Of a DNA stretch of 64,000 bases, positions 53,086 to 64,000 are shown piece by piece. Made by a program: the position numbers and the translations under genes. Every line of letters begins with the position of its first letter. Positions within the stretch are counted from its first letter, which is position 1. The notes beneath the pieces were generated by a model. It was not told the DNA's origin, did no database searches, and saw nothing but the letters and a program-made list of their open reading frames with translations. Source of the stretch: Amanita rubescens (lineage: Eukaryota; Basidiomycota; Agaricomycetes; Agaricales; Amanitaceae); assembly GCA_015039365.1 (NCBI GenBank), contig WION01000051.1, positions 1 through 64,000 of the forward strand, in the 5' to 3' direction.

Positions 53086-54297
53086 ATGGCTCCAAAAGGA
53101 AAGGTATGGTTGCTATCATAAAATATAGCCCCAGAAATAGATAAGATTGATGGACAATGAACTTAGAAGGTAGTTTATGAAGAAGATTTCTGTGTCAAAT
53201 GCTCAGAGTGCCATGAAATGATTCAGGTAGGCTGGGCTGGCCCACCTGGTATCATCCAACATCAGGGGAAGAAATGATGTCAGGCTACAACAAAAGCAAA
53301 GGCTGCACTATTCTCGCTGGGTTTCTCCAGGAAGAACCACCAGTCAAGTCAGGGGAATGGAGCACCACTAGCCCCATCTGGGATCGGCAATCTACCAGGA
53401 ACACGTCAGATGATTATTACTACAATTGATCCAAACAAGAACGTACAATTGTCATGTTCATGCCACCCAGATGCAGCCCGGTTGCTGGCAAAGTTGCACA
53501 ATGTGGCCCAGCAACTCCCAAGCACTGATTGTGAAGCACTCGGGGCTATGAATGAACTTGTGGACTTCATGGGCCATCAAAACACACCTTGTCAGCCTTG
53601 ACACTCCAACCGATGATGTCTGGGAACTCACCAACCCAATTCTCAATCAGGCGTTGGGATTTGGGTGGTCACCAGCCAAATTACAGACACTTGTTGAACA
53701 GAATAGTGTCGGTACAATGGGATTATGCAATTTCATAGAATACTTACTCATTGAGAAGCACTCATACTTGCTTTTCCGACTTTTAGCCCCAGGAACATTG
53801 TTCCTGATTCAGAACAAGCTCATGGGCATCCTGAGCTTGAAGATAGTTCAGGTGAAACTGAAGATGAACCCATTCAATTGGACACCACCGGTCAGAATCA
53901 GACATGGCGCAGGACAGAACAATTGCAGGGGGAAGTGCTGCTACTGGTGCCACCCCTGCTCCTCCAACTCACGTCACTGGAAATTGGGAATTAATATGTC
54001 TCTTGACAAGAAACCTCAAGTCTTCAGTCAACAGGCAACCTGGATGCCTTTGTCCTGGATGCTGCACCTACATGAAGTGGACGACTGAGGCGGATTCAGG
54101 ACATGGCCTGGGTACATGCCTGCATTTGCAGCTCTGTCGTAAGTGAAGAAGAGATCAAAGAAAGCTCTGCCATGATTGAATGCGCACACTGTGGGTGTGA
54201 AACTAGGTATTTTCATCTTCATTGCACTGATCTTGAGTATGCACCAAAAAATTGGCATTGTGACAATCATAAATCATACAAACGTACTAGAAAATAG
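53086..54297 (+). pseudogene. Unknown gene with C-terminal PHD-like zinc finger, broken
   Basis: Inferred start ATG 53086. Exons 53086-53103, 53167-53226 and 53284 onward, with GT/AG introns, give MAPKGKKVVYEEDFCVKCSE then ATTKAKAALFSLGFSRKN. The frame stops near 53600 and continues in another frame (LVSLDTPTDDVWELTNPILN, GFGWSPAKLQTLVEQNSVG, NFIEYLLIEKHSYLLFRLLA). Further shifts lead to a Cys-rich end at 54090-54297: CICSSVV...ECAHCGCETRYFHLHC...NWHCDNH, the spacing of a C4HC3 PHD finger with the last Cys as His. PHD fingers read histone tails. The rest is unrecognised. At least two frameshifts make it a pseudogene. Confidence 0.5.
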
Positions 54298-54512
54298 CTA
54301 GTTACATATTTATTGTACGTATGTCTATCTCAAATTACGAAAACAAGTTTCTTGAGAGTTTCCTTTTATGTATGTTGGAACTTAGTTGGGTATGTTTTTT
54401 CCACGGGGAGGGGGGAGGGTGGTTGCATGTTGCTTAAAAAAAATCCTACCCTGGTCGATTTTTAGTGGACCAATCCCCCCTTGATTTCAATCTTCAAAAA
54501 AATGGGAAAATA
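54298..54512. other. Short spacer, no gene
   Basis: G-rich and A-rich simple stretches only. Confidence 0.5.
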
Positions 54513-54888
54513 TGTTAAAAATGCGCCAAGTGTTGTTGCAACTCACTACAAATGTTGTAGTAGTTGTGTAACCCTCTGATAGACTTAATACACACTGTAG
54601 ACGTTCACAAATGCAGTCTATAACAGTTGGTAGCAGTTATATCAAGTCTATATCCAAATGTAGGTACTGTAGTTCCTACATGTAAGGAAACCTGGCCTGT
54701 TTGGTTCTATTTACTACCTATCCCACCAGGTGTGAGTTTAGGTGTCCACTATATCATGTTTTGTCCGCAGACACAACTGCTACACCTATAAACCAACTTA
54801 TTATACACAAAACAAAGAGTGTAGTATAGTAACATTAAATATAAAGGATTTGAGCTATATCTGATGTTTAATCACTCAATATTCAACA
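54513..54888 (-). repeat. Solo copia LTR
   Basis: 376 bp flanked by the exact duplication AAATA (54508-54512 and 54889-54893). Confidence 0.9.
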
Positions 54889-57319
54889 AAATACTCTGCC
54901 CATCCTAATGCTGTGATAGGCAGAGTATTTTTCCACCTTTATTGTGGATTATCCCAAAATATCACTGTCCCAATCTTCAAAAGAATAGGAAATACTCCAC
55001 CAATCAACACTACAATCAGTGGAGTATTTTTATGTCCCAATGATAGGGTTATTACACTATATTCTAAGGGTTACAGGCATTTTTGGTGGGGTGGATGTAT
55101 CAAAGTCATCTGGACCCTGAAATGACCAGTCATGGAGATAGACCAATTTTGTATGACCATGACTGGAACGTTGTTCAACAAAGTGCGACCATGACTGCAG
55201 TCATGGTTGGTCATGTGACCTAACTTAGAAAGACTACCCAGGAGTCACAAATCAACAGCTCAATGATGCTCTGCCCTATATCCAACCAGTCTTCACAGAC
55301 ACAGGTTTCCCTGTTGAGGCCTTTGCAGGTGTTTGATGGAGGCACATATGCATAAATGGGGTTCCAACCCCTGAGAAAGGCCCTGTATACATGCTGGGTG
55401 ATATAGTGGCCCAGCTGACCCAAAACAACAAGTGGTCAAACCAACTCCACATGCCCATACAGCCAGCCCTATTGGATTTGCCCCCCATCCAAAATTGAAC
55501 CAGGTCGCAGGTCCACAGTGGTCCTGATGTTTGAGGATGATGATGGCAAAGCCCAACAGGAGGTCCTTAGACAAAAGAAGGCATTCCTCTTTGGCAAAAC
55601 CTGCACCATGCATGCATGCATGGACAGAGAAGAAGCCAATGAGGAACACACAGAAAGGGACTCTCCTTAGTCATTGCTCCAGTTAGTACATCAATGATGA
55701 TGCTCACTCAAAGAATTTTAAAGAGCACATCTGGGCTTACAACTGCACATTTGCTTTTACTTCCCTTAGGGTTATAACCCAAATGTGTTTTGCTGCTTAT
55801 TGCCTTCATAACAGGGTGGCTGAGTTTTTTTGCCTCCTTCATGGTGGTTGGCTTTTCAACCAGTGGTTGGTTGACATGTATGCATCACTCAACCAGAACA
55901 GGCTATTGTGGTTGTGCTTAAACCAAACTAAACTTTGGGTGCAACAGATGGCGATGTCAATCTTGCAGATTTAGGCCAGCATGTTTTTCCTCCCTTTTTT
56001 TTTTTTTTTTTAATAGAAAGGTGATTCCAATTGGGCAAGATGTAAACTAATACAAGAGGGGCAATATGACACAAGGCACTTAATGGGATAACGTGTGCCC
56101 CAGGGTGCATGTGTTAAAGTATTTAGTAGAAAAGGTTTGCAGTGGTTAACAAAAAGGAAAAAGAGATGTACAAATTGTAGCTATTTTTCCTAACAAAGTA
56201 AATCAGTGTACATCCTGAGGGACATGCTCAAAAGAGAATTGCTATGGTAGCAGGCTCTAATAAACTTAGTGGTTGGTCAAAGTTGGCACTGATGCCAAAT
56301 TGGTATTGTTGGCATCTCATTTTGGAGCAACACCAACATTGGTGATTTCGGTGTGGGGTTTCAGATATGGTCAAGGCTGTATGGTATTCTTGTTGAGGTG
56401 AGAAACACTTGGAGTGATGTAGTTGACATTGATGGCATCAATGGGTAGAACCACCAGTGTTGTTTTTTCAAGAAGTGCAAGCAAGGGCTTCAGGGTTGCT
56501 GAGGGACAGCTGTGTGGGCTCCTCAACCATTTCAATGGTTGTCATGGGTAAGGGAGGCAAGGAGGGGGTAATGGAGCATAGTAGCCAGAGGCTGTGAGGG
56601 GTTATTCAAAAGCTTGGCTGCTTTCTTTGCCTTTTGCTTCTGTGATCGGGTTAGTGGTTCCACTTCAGTGGCAGTGGTAGTCGCTGCAGCAGATGTAGCA
56701 TCATCATTGACAACAGGCACCATCAATGTGGGAGGGGAAAAAGTCATCAAGATAGGGGGGAGAGTAGGTAAGGGAGGGAGGGAGGGAGGGAGGGAGGGAG
56801 GGAGGGGATTGGGGCCTTAACCTTCCTCAAATTCTTTGGTCTGTTTGATGGACAGTCGCACGAAGTCAAGAGTGTGATTTCATGTATCAAGGGTACAGAT
56901 TTCCCACAGTCATAAAGATTGGCTATGGGGTAGGGGAGCAAGTTGGTCAAGCATTTGAGGCAGGACTTCGAGAAGCTATAAAAGTGAGGTAGACGGCATC
57001 TGTGTCAGGCAAGTCTGGGGTGCAAGTGATGTCACAGCCGTCAAGGCACCATTTGTGGATCCATATGGTGGTTTTGGAAGCAACCACAAGGCTAACAGAC
57101 AGGGCAATTTGGACCCAGTCAGGATGATTAAGCATTTGATATTGGGGGTTTCGATGGCATGTTGACAAAATGGAGTGTTAAGCGTGATGAGCACTTTGGA
57201 CGTGCTCGAGAGGTTGTCAAGCATGGTCTGCAAGATTGTTCTTCCCTCATCATATATTATAGGTGGCCCTTGCCACATGCAGCAACAATTCCAAGACTCA
57301 ATGACTATTGCTTGCTTCT
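54889..57319. other. Spacer with unrecognised fragments
   Basis: Minus-strand frames at 55293-55649 and about 56532-57280 (TRSQKQKAKKAAKLLNNPS; TMLDNLSSTSKVLITLNTPF) are not recognised and are interrupted. A short palindrome GACCATGACTGCAGTCATGG lies near 55187. Simple repeats are listed separately. Confidence 0.35.
56771..56808. repeat. (GGGA)n microsatellite
   Basis: Eight or nine uninterrupted GGGA units. Confidence 0.95.
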
Positions 57320-58215
57320 TTCAGAAGGTTGATTTATTGTAATGACTAATCCAAAATGGCCTGAAATTACAAGGGAACTGCGACCAGGTGAAAGAAACAC
57401 CATATGATTGCCCTGACTTGATTGCTTGGGTTTTCCACTTGAAGAAGAAGGCTATCTTGCATGATATCATAACCAATGGCATCATGGGCAAAGTTGCTGC
57501 AACTGTCAAGGCATGCATGGTGCATGGGCCATGCAGTATTGCAAACCCAAGAGCACCTTGCATTGGAAAATGCACAAACTGATAACCTACTTGAATATGA
57601 AGATGGATGTACCCATGCTATAAGTGCCCTAACGATGGCCAAGCATATGAAGCTCCAGGTTACATGGTTGACGACAACTCTTGGCTGGTCCCTTATTGTC
57701 CATACCTGTCTGCAAAGTATGATTGCCATATCAATGTGGAGTGTGCTGTCTCCCTTGGCAGTTTGTGGTATGTATGATAAATGCAAAATTCCAAGTCTAT
57801 CTGACTTACTTTGCCAATTATACAGCTATGCATTCAAGTATATGCAAAAAGGCTGTGATATGGCAACATTTGAGCTACAACAGCACATGATTGGTCACTG
57901 AATGTTGTTCGCTTGCAGGTTCACCTTCCTGGACAACATGTGGTTGTATTTAACCCAGAAGACAGCATTCAAACAGTAATGGACAGGGCCTGCAGGGGCT
58001 GAGAAGACCACTCTTAAAGCCTTCTTCACTGCAAATGCTGATCTTGGGCTTCTTGGGCAAGAAGAGGCAATGAAATACACTGATGAAAAAGCTTTGCATT
58101 AGGGTGGATGGATATTCTTTGTCACACCCACAAGTGGTGAAAGGTTCTATCTACCTCTGAACATTGCTTACTGTTGTGAAGGGACCAAAATCCCTTGGTG
58201 ACTTGCAAACTTACA
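57320..58215 (+). pseudogene. Helitron Rep domain remnant (Helitron_like_N)
   Basis: Pieces in order: FIVMTNPKWPEITREL (about 57330), DCPDLIAWVFHLKKKAILHD and TNGIMGKVAATV (57405-57510), then KACMVHGPCSIANPRAPC (57508-57565). Next come YMVDDNSWLVPYCPYLSAKY with DCHINVECAVSLGS (about 57660-57765) and YAFKYMQKGCDMATFELQQ (57826-57890). Last are VVRLQVHLPGQHVVVFNPED (57907) and FFVTPTSGERFYLPLNIAY (58115-58170). This order is that of the Rep region upstream of the helicase in fungal Helitrons. The segment between KVAAT and KACMVHG, which should hold the HUH motif, is deleted, and the frame shifts repeatedly. The expected catalytic tyrosine pair region is degraded, so it is dead. Confidence 0.75.
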
Positions 58216-58220
58216 GAGGG

Positions 58221-58395
58221 TGTTAAAAATGCGCCAAGTGTTGTTGCAACTGACTACAAATGTTGTAGTAGTTGTCTAGCCCTCTGATAGACTCAATACA
58301 CGCTTTAGACGTTCACAAATGCGGTCTATAACAATTGATAGCAGTGATATTAAGTCTATATCCAAGTGTAGGTACTGTAGTTCCCTACATGTAAG
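58221..58395 (-). repeat. Partial copia LTR, inverted relative to the adjacent pol
   Basis: Matches the first 175 bp of the reverse-oriented LTR copies and breaks off after CTACATGTAAG, directly next to copia pol sequence of the opposite orientation. Confidence 0.85.
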
Positions 58396-61300
58396 ATAAT
58401 GCATTTGGGACTTCTGCTGACCATCGTTTTGACTGGAATACAGACTCGGGGGCCACTTCTCATATGACCCCACATAGACATTGGTTCAAAACCTACACCA
58501 AAATGCGAAAAGAGGTTAGGTTGGCAGATCATACTGTGATATATACAGAGGGAGTTGGGTCTGTTGTATTTAAACCAGTTATAGATGGAAAACCAGCTAG
58601 AGAGGTTGAATTTGCTAGAGTGTTACATGTACCGGACTTACAGAATAATCTTTTCTCTGTCTTATACCTTACACAACATAGAGGGTTTAATGTACATATC
58701 TCAAAGTCTATAATGAAATTTGAAAAAGATGGTCATATACCTTTTGTTGCCAAAGTGGGAGATGATAATGTTGGTTATCTTGCTGGTGAGACCATTGTAG
58801 ACCAAGAGTATGTTAAATCGGCTGTTGCATCGTCCACTCTGCCTCTGGACTTGACTTTGTGGCATAGGAGGCTAGCACACCATGGGTATGAGAGTGTCAA
58901 GAGTATGGTTCGTGACAGCATGGTTGAGGGACTTACCATGATGTCTAATGACAAGCCTGATCCGATCTGTGAGTCATGTCTGGCAGGGAAAATGCATGCC
59001 AATCCATTCCCTTCTTCGAAAAATCGGTCAACAAAGCTATTGCAGCTTGTACACACTGATGTACACAAAGTGGGTGCTACTATACATTCTGGCTATCAAT
59101 ATTGGGTTACATTCATTGATGACTATTCTCGACTTCGTATTGTACTCCCTATAAAGACGAAAGACATGGTGTTTGATGCATTTAAACAATTCAAAGCTTA
59201 TGCTGAGAATCAAACTGGTCATAAAATTAAAACATTGAGGGATGATAAGGGGGAGTACATGTCAAACGCATTTTTGCGATTTACAGATGAATGTGGGATT
59301 GCCAGGCAACACACAGTGCGAAATAGGCCACAGCAGAATGGTGTAGCAGAGCGTGCAAATAGGACCTTGTCAGAAAGGATCACGGCTATGTTAGAAGAGT
59401 CTGGTTTGTCTAACAAATTTTGGGGAGAGTGTTTGGCAGCACTCGTTCATGTTTGGAACAGATGTCCAACATCTGCAGTTGCTAAGAAAACCCCATTTGA
59501 GTTATGGCATGGCAAGAAGCCTGATGTTAGTCATCTAAGGATTTGGGGGTGCACTGCTTATGTGCATGTGCAAAAGGATAAACGTATTGCTCTTGGATCA
59601 CATATGGAAAAGTGCATATTCATTGGGTATCCTGATGGTTATAAGGGTTGGAAATTCTACAATCCTATTACAAAGAAAACAATCATTTCGGAAAGAGCAG
59701 AGTTTGATGAACGTTACATGCTTGGCTCACACTCTCTCTGTTCAACAACCTCAGGAAACTAGAAATGAAATGAATGACACACATACAGAGCAACGTTACA
59801 TTCCAATACCAGCTATACAGGTGGAAGCTGATGATGATGATGATGACAGCATACAGGTGCCATTGCCGGAGCGACAGGAGCAGCAGCAGGAGGAGGAAGA
59901 GCAGCCACAGGAGGAACAAGATGTGCAACCAGAGGCTGAAGCTGAAGCTGAACAGGAAGAAAGGCCAGTTACTCCACCACCACGACCAGTACCAGTTGAG
60001 CCAGAGGTCCCATTAGCACAGAGACGTGAAAGACGAAATGTGCAACCTCCTGGTGAATGGTGGAAGGTGAAACCTCGTGTCTTGAGGTATAATGATGATG
60101 ATGAGGGGGAAGAAGATGCTGAATGTGTTCATACATCATCATTAACTGGAAATGAACCTAACAGCTATGCTGAAGCGATGGCTGGCCCAGATGCACAGAG
60201 GTGGCATGAGGCTGCTTTGGAGGAAATAAATGCACAATTGAACAATGGGACATGGGTGTTGGAAAAGCTGCCTCCTGGAAAGAAAGCAATTGGTTCCAAA
60301 TGGGTGTTTCGCATAAAAAGGAATGCAGATGGCACTGTAGAGTGATTCAAAGCCAGGATTGTTGCTAAAGGTTACAATCAACGACCTGGATTTGATTACA
60401 TGGAAATATTTGCCCCAACTATGCGTCAGGCCACTATTCGCCTTATCCTAGCACTGGCAGCAATAGATGACTTGCATTTGCGCTCTGTAGACATCTCTCA
60501 TGCATTTATTAATGGAGATATTGATGCTGATGTCTACATGATGCAGCCAGAAGGATTTGAAGAACTTGGATCAAATTATGTGTGCAAATTAAACAAGTCT
60601 ATCTATGGGTTAAAACAAGCTGCCAGGTTATGGAATGAGAAGTTGCATTCTGCCCTTCTTGACATGGGATTCAATAGAATCTGCTCAGATCCAGCTCTGT
60701 ATATATATCAGAGAGATGATGTCTGGATCACAATGCCAGTGTATGTGGATGATATTACACTTGCTTCCAACTCTCAGGCTGCCTTGGACAAGGTAGTCAG
60801 TGATTTGTCCAAGTCCTTCAACTTGAAGGACTTGGGAGAGACATCGTACTTGCTTGGAGTTGCTATTAGGAGGGATAGAGCGAACAGAAAGATCTATCTT
60901 TCACAAAAGCAGTACATTATGGACATCTTGAAGCGATTTGGCATGGAGAATTGCAGTACAGTGGACACACCAATGAATCCTGGTTTGAAGCTTTTACAAG
61001 ATCAGTGCCCTAAAAGCAATGAGGAGATGAAGGAAATGAAAGACATTCCTTATATCAATCAGTGCAGTGGGCTCAGTCATGTATTTGGCCATGATGACAA
61101 GACCAGATATTGCAGAACCTGCAAGTGTTTTGGCTCGCTTTAACAATAATCCTGGAGTGGCACATTGGAAGGCAGTCAAACACTTGTTGAGATACTTAGC
61201 TGGGACACTGGAAATGGAATTGGAGCTTGGGCCTATCCTGATTGCAACGAACTCATCAGAGCATATGCTGATGCTGATCATGGTGGTAACAAAGACAATG

Positions 61301-61719
61301 GAAAGTCCACTACTGGATATATCATCAAAGTGGGATCTGGAGCTGTCAATTGGAGTAGCAAGTTGCAACCTATTGTGGCACTCTCTACTACAGAAGCTGA
61401 ATATGTCGCAGCATGTGCTGCTGGGAAGGAAATCAGGTGGATGCAGAAGTTGTTGGAAGAGATGGGATATATGGTGCCTAAGCCTACAAAGCTGTTCATG
61501 GACAATCAGTCAGCTATCAGTGTAGCAAAGAACCCAGAACATCATGGGCGCATGAAGCATCTAGACTTGTGCTTCTACTGGCTTCAAGATAAAGTGGAGC
61601 AGGGATTTATTGAGCCTGTCTACTTGCAAACAGATCAAATGCCAGCCGACTTGTTAACAAAGGCATTGCCCAGAGTCAAAGTGATGTTTCTTCGAAAACT
61701 TATGGGTCTTGTGATATGA
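58396..61719 (+). pseudogene. Ty1/copia Pol (PR end-INT-RT-RNaseH), broken
   Basis: It starts with the protease active site NTDSGATSHMT (about 58440). GAG-pre-integrase follows (LDLTLWHRRLAHHGYESV...CESCLAGKMHANPFPS), then integrase (LVHTDVHKVG, VTFIDDYSRL, HTVRNRPQQNGVAERANRTL), a Gln/Glu-rich hinge (59820-59960), RT (SKWVFRIKRNADG, FKARIVAKGYNQRPGFDY, YVDDITLAS near 60745) and RNase H (AYADADHGGNKDNGKSTTGY, LSTTEAEYVAACAAGKEI, ADLLTKALPRVK). Breaks: frameshifts near 59745, 61065 and 61180, and a TGA at 60343 (VE-stop-FKARIVAKG, arginine in most relatives). Gag and most of the protease are missing. The 5' side is replaced by the inverted LTR piece. A purine tract TCAGGAGGAAG precedes the 3' LTR at 61807. 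Confidence 0.92.
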
Positions 61720-61806
61720 AGGCTAGTAGGATTAGGGGGAAGGTGAAGGATGGATAGGTTTGGGGGGAAGCTTAGATGAGTGGAGTGATGTATAATCAGG
61801 AGGAAG

Positions 61807-62183
61807 TGTTGAATATTGAGTGATTAAACATCAGATATCACTCAAATGCTTTATATTTAGTGTTACAATACTATATTCTTTATTTTGTGTATAATGAGCT
61901 AGTTTATAGGTGCAGCGGTTGTGTCTGTGGACAAAACGCGATATAGTGGACACCTAAACTCACGCCTGATGGGATAGGTAGTAAATAGAACCAAACAGGC
62001 CAGGTTTCCTTACATGTAGGGAACTACAGTACCTACACTTGGATATAGACTTAATATCACTGCTATCAATTGTTATAGACCGCATTTGTGAACGTCTAAA
62101 GCGTGTATTGAGTCTATCAGAGGGCTAGACAACTACTACAACATTTGTAGTCAGTTGCAACAACACTTGGCGCATTTTTAACA
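61807..62183 (+). repeat. 3' LTR of the broken copia element
   Basis: 377 bp, TGTTGAATATTG...TTTTTAACA, in the same orientation as pol. The reverse complement matches the solo copies at 52340 and 54513. Confidence 0.9.
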
Positions 62184-64000
62184 GGTTTGGACCTCCCATT
62201 GGTCCTGGATGCACTTAGCTGGGGTGATGAAGAGTGCATCTCAAATGGAAAAATTAGGTATGCAAGAACTACGCTGCTTGGTAGTCTGCAATTGCCAATG
62301 ATATTGAAGAGATGGCATAATCCACCTGATGATAAGCACGATAAGGGACAAAGAGCAGCTGGTGCTCATGATACTTTGGAGAGTTTTGCTATACAGAATG
62401 TGTTTCAAAGAAAATAATGTTGAATATTGAGTGATTAGACATCAGATATCGCTCAAATCCTTTATATTTAGTGTTACTATACTATATTCTTTATTTTGTG
62501 TATAATGAGTTAGTTTATAGGTGTAGCGGTTGTGTCTGTGGACAAAATGCGATATAGTGGACACCTAAACTCAAGCCTGATGGGATAGGTAGTAAATAGA
62601 ACCAAATAGGCTATTATAGACCGCATTTGTGAACGTCTAAAGCATGTATTGAGTCTATCAGAGGGCTAGACAACTACTACAACATTTGTAGTGAGTTGCA
62701 ACTACACTTGGCGCATTTTTAACAGTACATGTGTGTGTGGAAAGGTTATGAGGTTGCCTGACTTTTGAGTAGTACATTCTGAATATAATGGCCCAGCAGT
62801 GTCAATACAGCCAACAGGTGTGGGCTGTTTATCTAAAGGCTTGTGGGATGTCAGCAAGGGCATTTGATACATGCTATTGGAGTCTCTATGAGTCATTGAT
62901 GGGTGTTAGATGCTTATGGAAAACTCTCTAAGGATGCTATGAGTAAAGTCCAAGATGTTGTGAAGGAGTATCCATGGAGCATTTCTCATGATAATGTCAA
63001 TCTACCTATGTGTGTGTTTTCACAACAACTACATAATCAAAGCCATTTCATTAGTGGAACTGCTGGAACAATGTGGCAGCTTCCAGTACATGCAAATTTA
63101 CCTGATGGTGCAAGCCAGAGATTCAATCAATACACAGCTGAACACTCAGAGAGATTGTTTGATATTGGAAAAATGTTATATCAAGCTGTAGATGATCGCA
63201 TGGAAGCATGGTTTGCTTATCACATATGCTCCTTTTTGCTGAACAGTCCAAGCTGGCTTTTTCAATGGCTACAAGTATAAAGATAGTCTTTCACTTGCTG
63301 AGCCTCCACCTACACATCAACTGGCAAATGGAGCAGACAATGTGGTGAAGCAACACATTCTTGGAACATGCACATTGAATGGAGGAAGCTAGCTATGATG
63401 GTACTATGAAAGTTATGGAAGAGTTTCTCCACCAATTAGGCCTTGGCTCACTTGAGAATATGAAAAAGATTGGGGAAGAGGTTTTTATTCCTTGGCTTAG
63501 TGATCAATTGACTGTTGATTGACTGAGAGGGATGTGGAACTATCACCATGCAGATCATAATTCATTTGACAGATTGGATTTTATGTTGCCTGCATTTGGC
63601 TGGTTCCATGATTATGACATTTGTGAACTCTTTGCATAAACAATATCTTATGACTTCATCAACAATTGGTAGTCTTAGGCAAGCTTTTGATGTGCTCCAT
63701 CACAAAGGTTTAGTTGTACAATCCACAAAGGGTCCATTTTGGCATAACCTTGATGAAGCAATACATCACATTGCTGAAGCACATTTTCATGCATGTTGGC
63801 TGGAAGTTGGTAATGTGACTGATCTCAAAGATTTGAAGCAAAAGAACCCAGATGAATTGAAGGCAATGTCCATGATAATATTGGAAACACATGCCTCACA
63901 AAGGGCACTAGTTGACATGCAGGACTCTAGGACTACTGCAGAACAAGATCTTGTGCAAATTCAGTGGACTCTGTGGAACAAAGATGTTCTACCATATATT
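62184..64000 (+). pseudogene. DUF6589-type protein remnant, interrupted by a copia LTR and cut by window edge
   Basis: Before the LTR at 62418: LPLVLDALSWGDEECISNGK, IRYARTTLLGSLQLPMILKR. After it: LDAYGKLSKDAMSKVQDVVK, YPWSISHDNVNLPMCVFSQQ (about 62905-63020). Then FIPWLSDQLTVD-stop-LRGMWNYHHADHNSFDRLDF (63485-63585, the stop is a TGA where R is expected) and FMLPAFGWFH. After a frameshift near 63612: IMTFVNSLHKQYL, IGSLRQAFDVLHHKGLVVQS, TKGPFWHNLDEAIHHIAEAH and QIQWTLWNKDVLPYI to the window end. From memory this motif order is that of the large agaricomycete family annotated DUF6589, whose function is unknown. It has two or more frameshifts, one stop and an LTR insertion, so it is dead. Confidence 0.7.
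62418..62724 (+). repeat. Internally deleted copia LTR inside the DUF6589 remnant
   Basis: TGTTGAATATTG...TTTTTAACA, about 307 bp. About 70 bp are missing between AACCAAATAGGC and TATTATAGACC. The flanks (AATAA, GTACA) do not match. Confidence 0.85.

Noticed and set aside
1..64000. tRNA or rRNA genes
   Set aside because: I saw no cloverleaf A/B box pair or rRNA-like block while reading. A tRNAscan run would be decisive.

Overview
The window looks like a transposon-dense stretch of a filamentous basidiomycete genome, most likely an agaricomycete. The evidence is short introns (41-54 nt) with CTAAC-type branch sites, three chromodomain-bearing Ty3/gypsy elements, Helitron Rep/helicase remnants, a DUF6589-type gene, and relics of lineage-specific fungal families. 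Almost nothing is an ordinary host gene. The best candidates are the gene cut by the left edge (2-1820), a two-gene pair at 15.8-19.4 kb, and several decayed genes.

Layout. 0-8 kb: a spliced family gene, then minus-strand remnants of a tyrosine-recombinase-like protein, an XPG/FEN1-like nuclease and an ER HSP70 (BiP/Kar2). 8-13.65 kb: a 4.7-kb near-perfect palindrome made of two inverted copies of one TIR element with dense GGACTCCT subterminal arrays. 13.65-15.4 kb: a truncated gene start and the C-terminal part of a Helitron/PIF1 helicase. 15.4-20.4 kb: a copia-type Gag ORF and an unknown spliced partner gene, with no pol. 20.4-22.9 kb: a second TIR element with CTCGGACT arrays. 23.2-29.8 kb: element A, an apparently intact minus-strand Ty3/gypsy chromovirus (identical LTRs, TSD ACTAT). 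30.1-45.3 kb: element B, a decayed chromovirus (TSD GTTAG), with element C, another chromovirus, nested at 35.7-42.45 kb just before B's chromodomain. 45.3-48.4 kb: a non-autonomous hAT element (8-bp TSD) and terminal repeat debris. 48.4-64 kb: decayed genes (a fungal family gene, a PHD-like gene, a Helitron Rep, a DUF6589 gene) peppered with solo LTRs of one copia family and a broken copia pol.

How the parts work together. The three chromoviruses share one expression and replication plan that can be read from the DNA. Each has an 11-12-nt primer-binding site just inside the 5' LTR that is exactly complementary to a stretch 31-34 nt downstream of the LTR TATA box, which predicts Tf1-type self-priming. 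Each has a -1 frameshift heptamer (GGGTTTT or GGATTTT) at the 3' end of gag, in register with pol. Elements B and C carry an extra ORF after pol. Every in-frame stop found in B and C is TGA, mostly where family members have arginine, which fits CGA-to-TGA decay at methylated CpG. Element A shows no such decay and is the youngest insertion.
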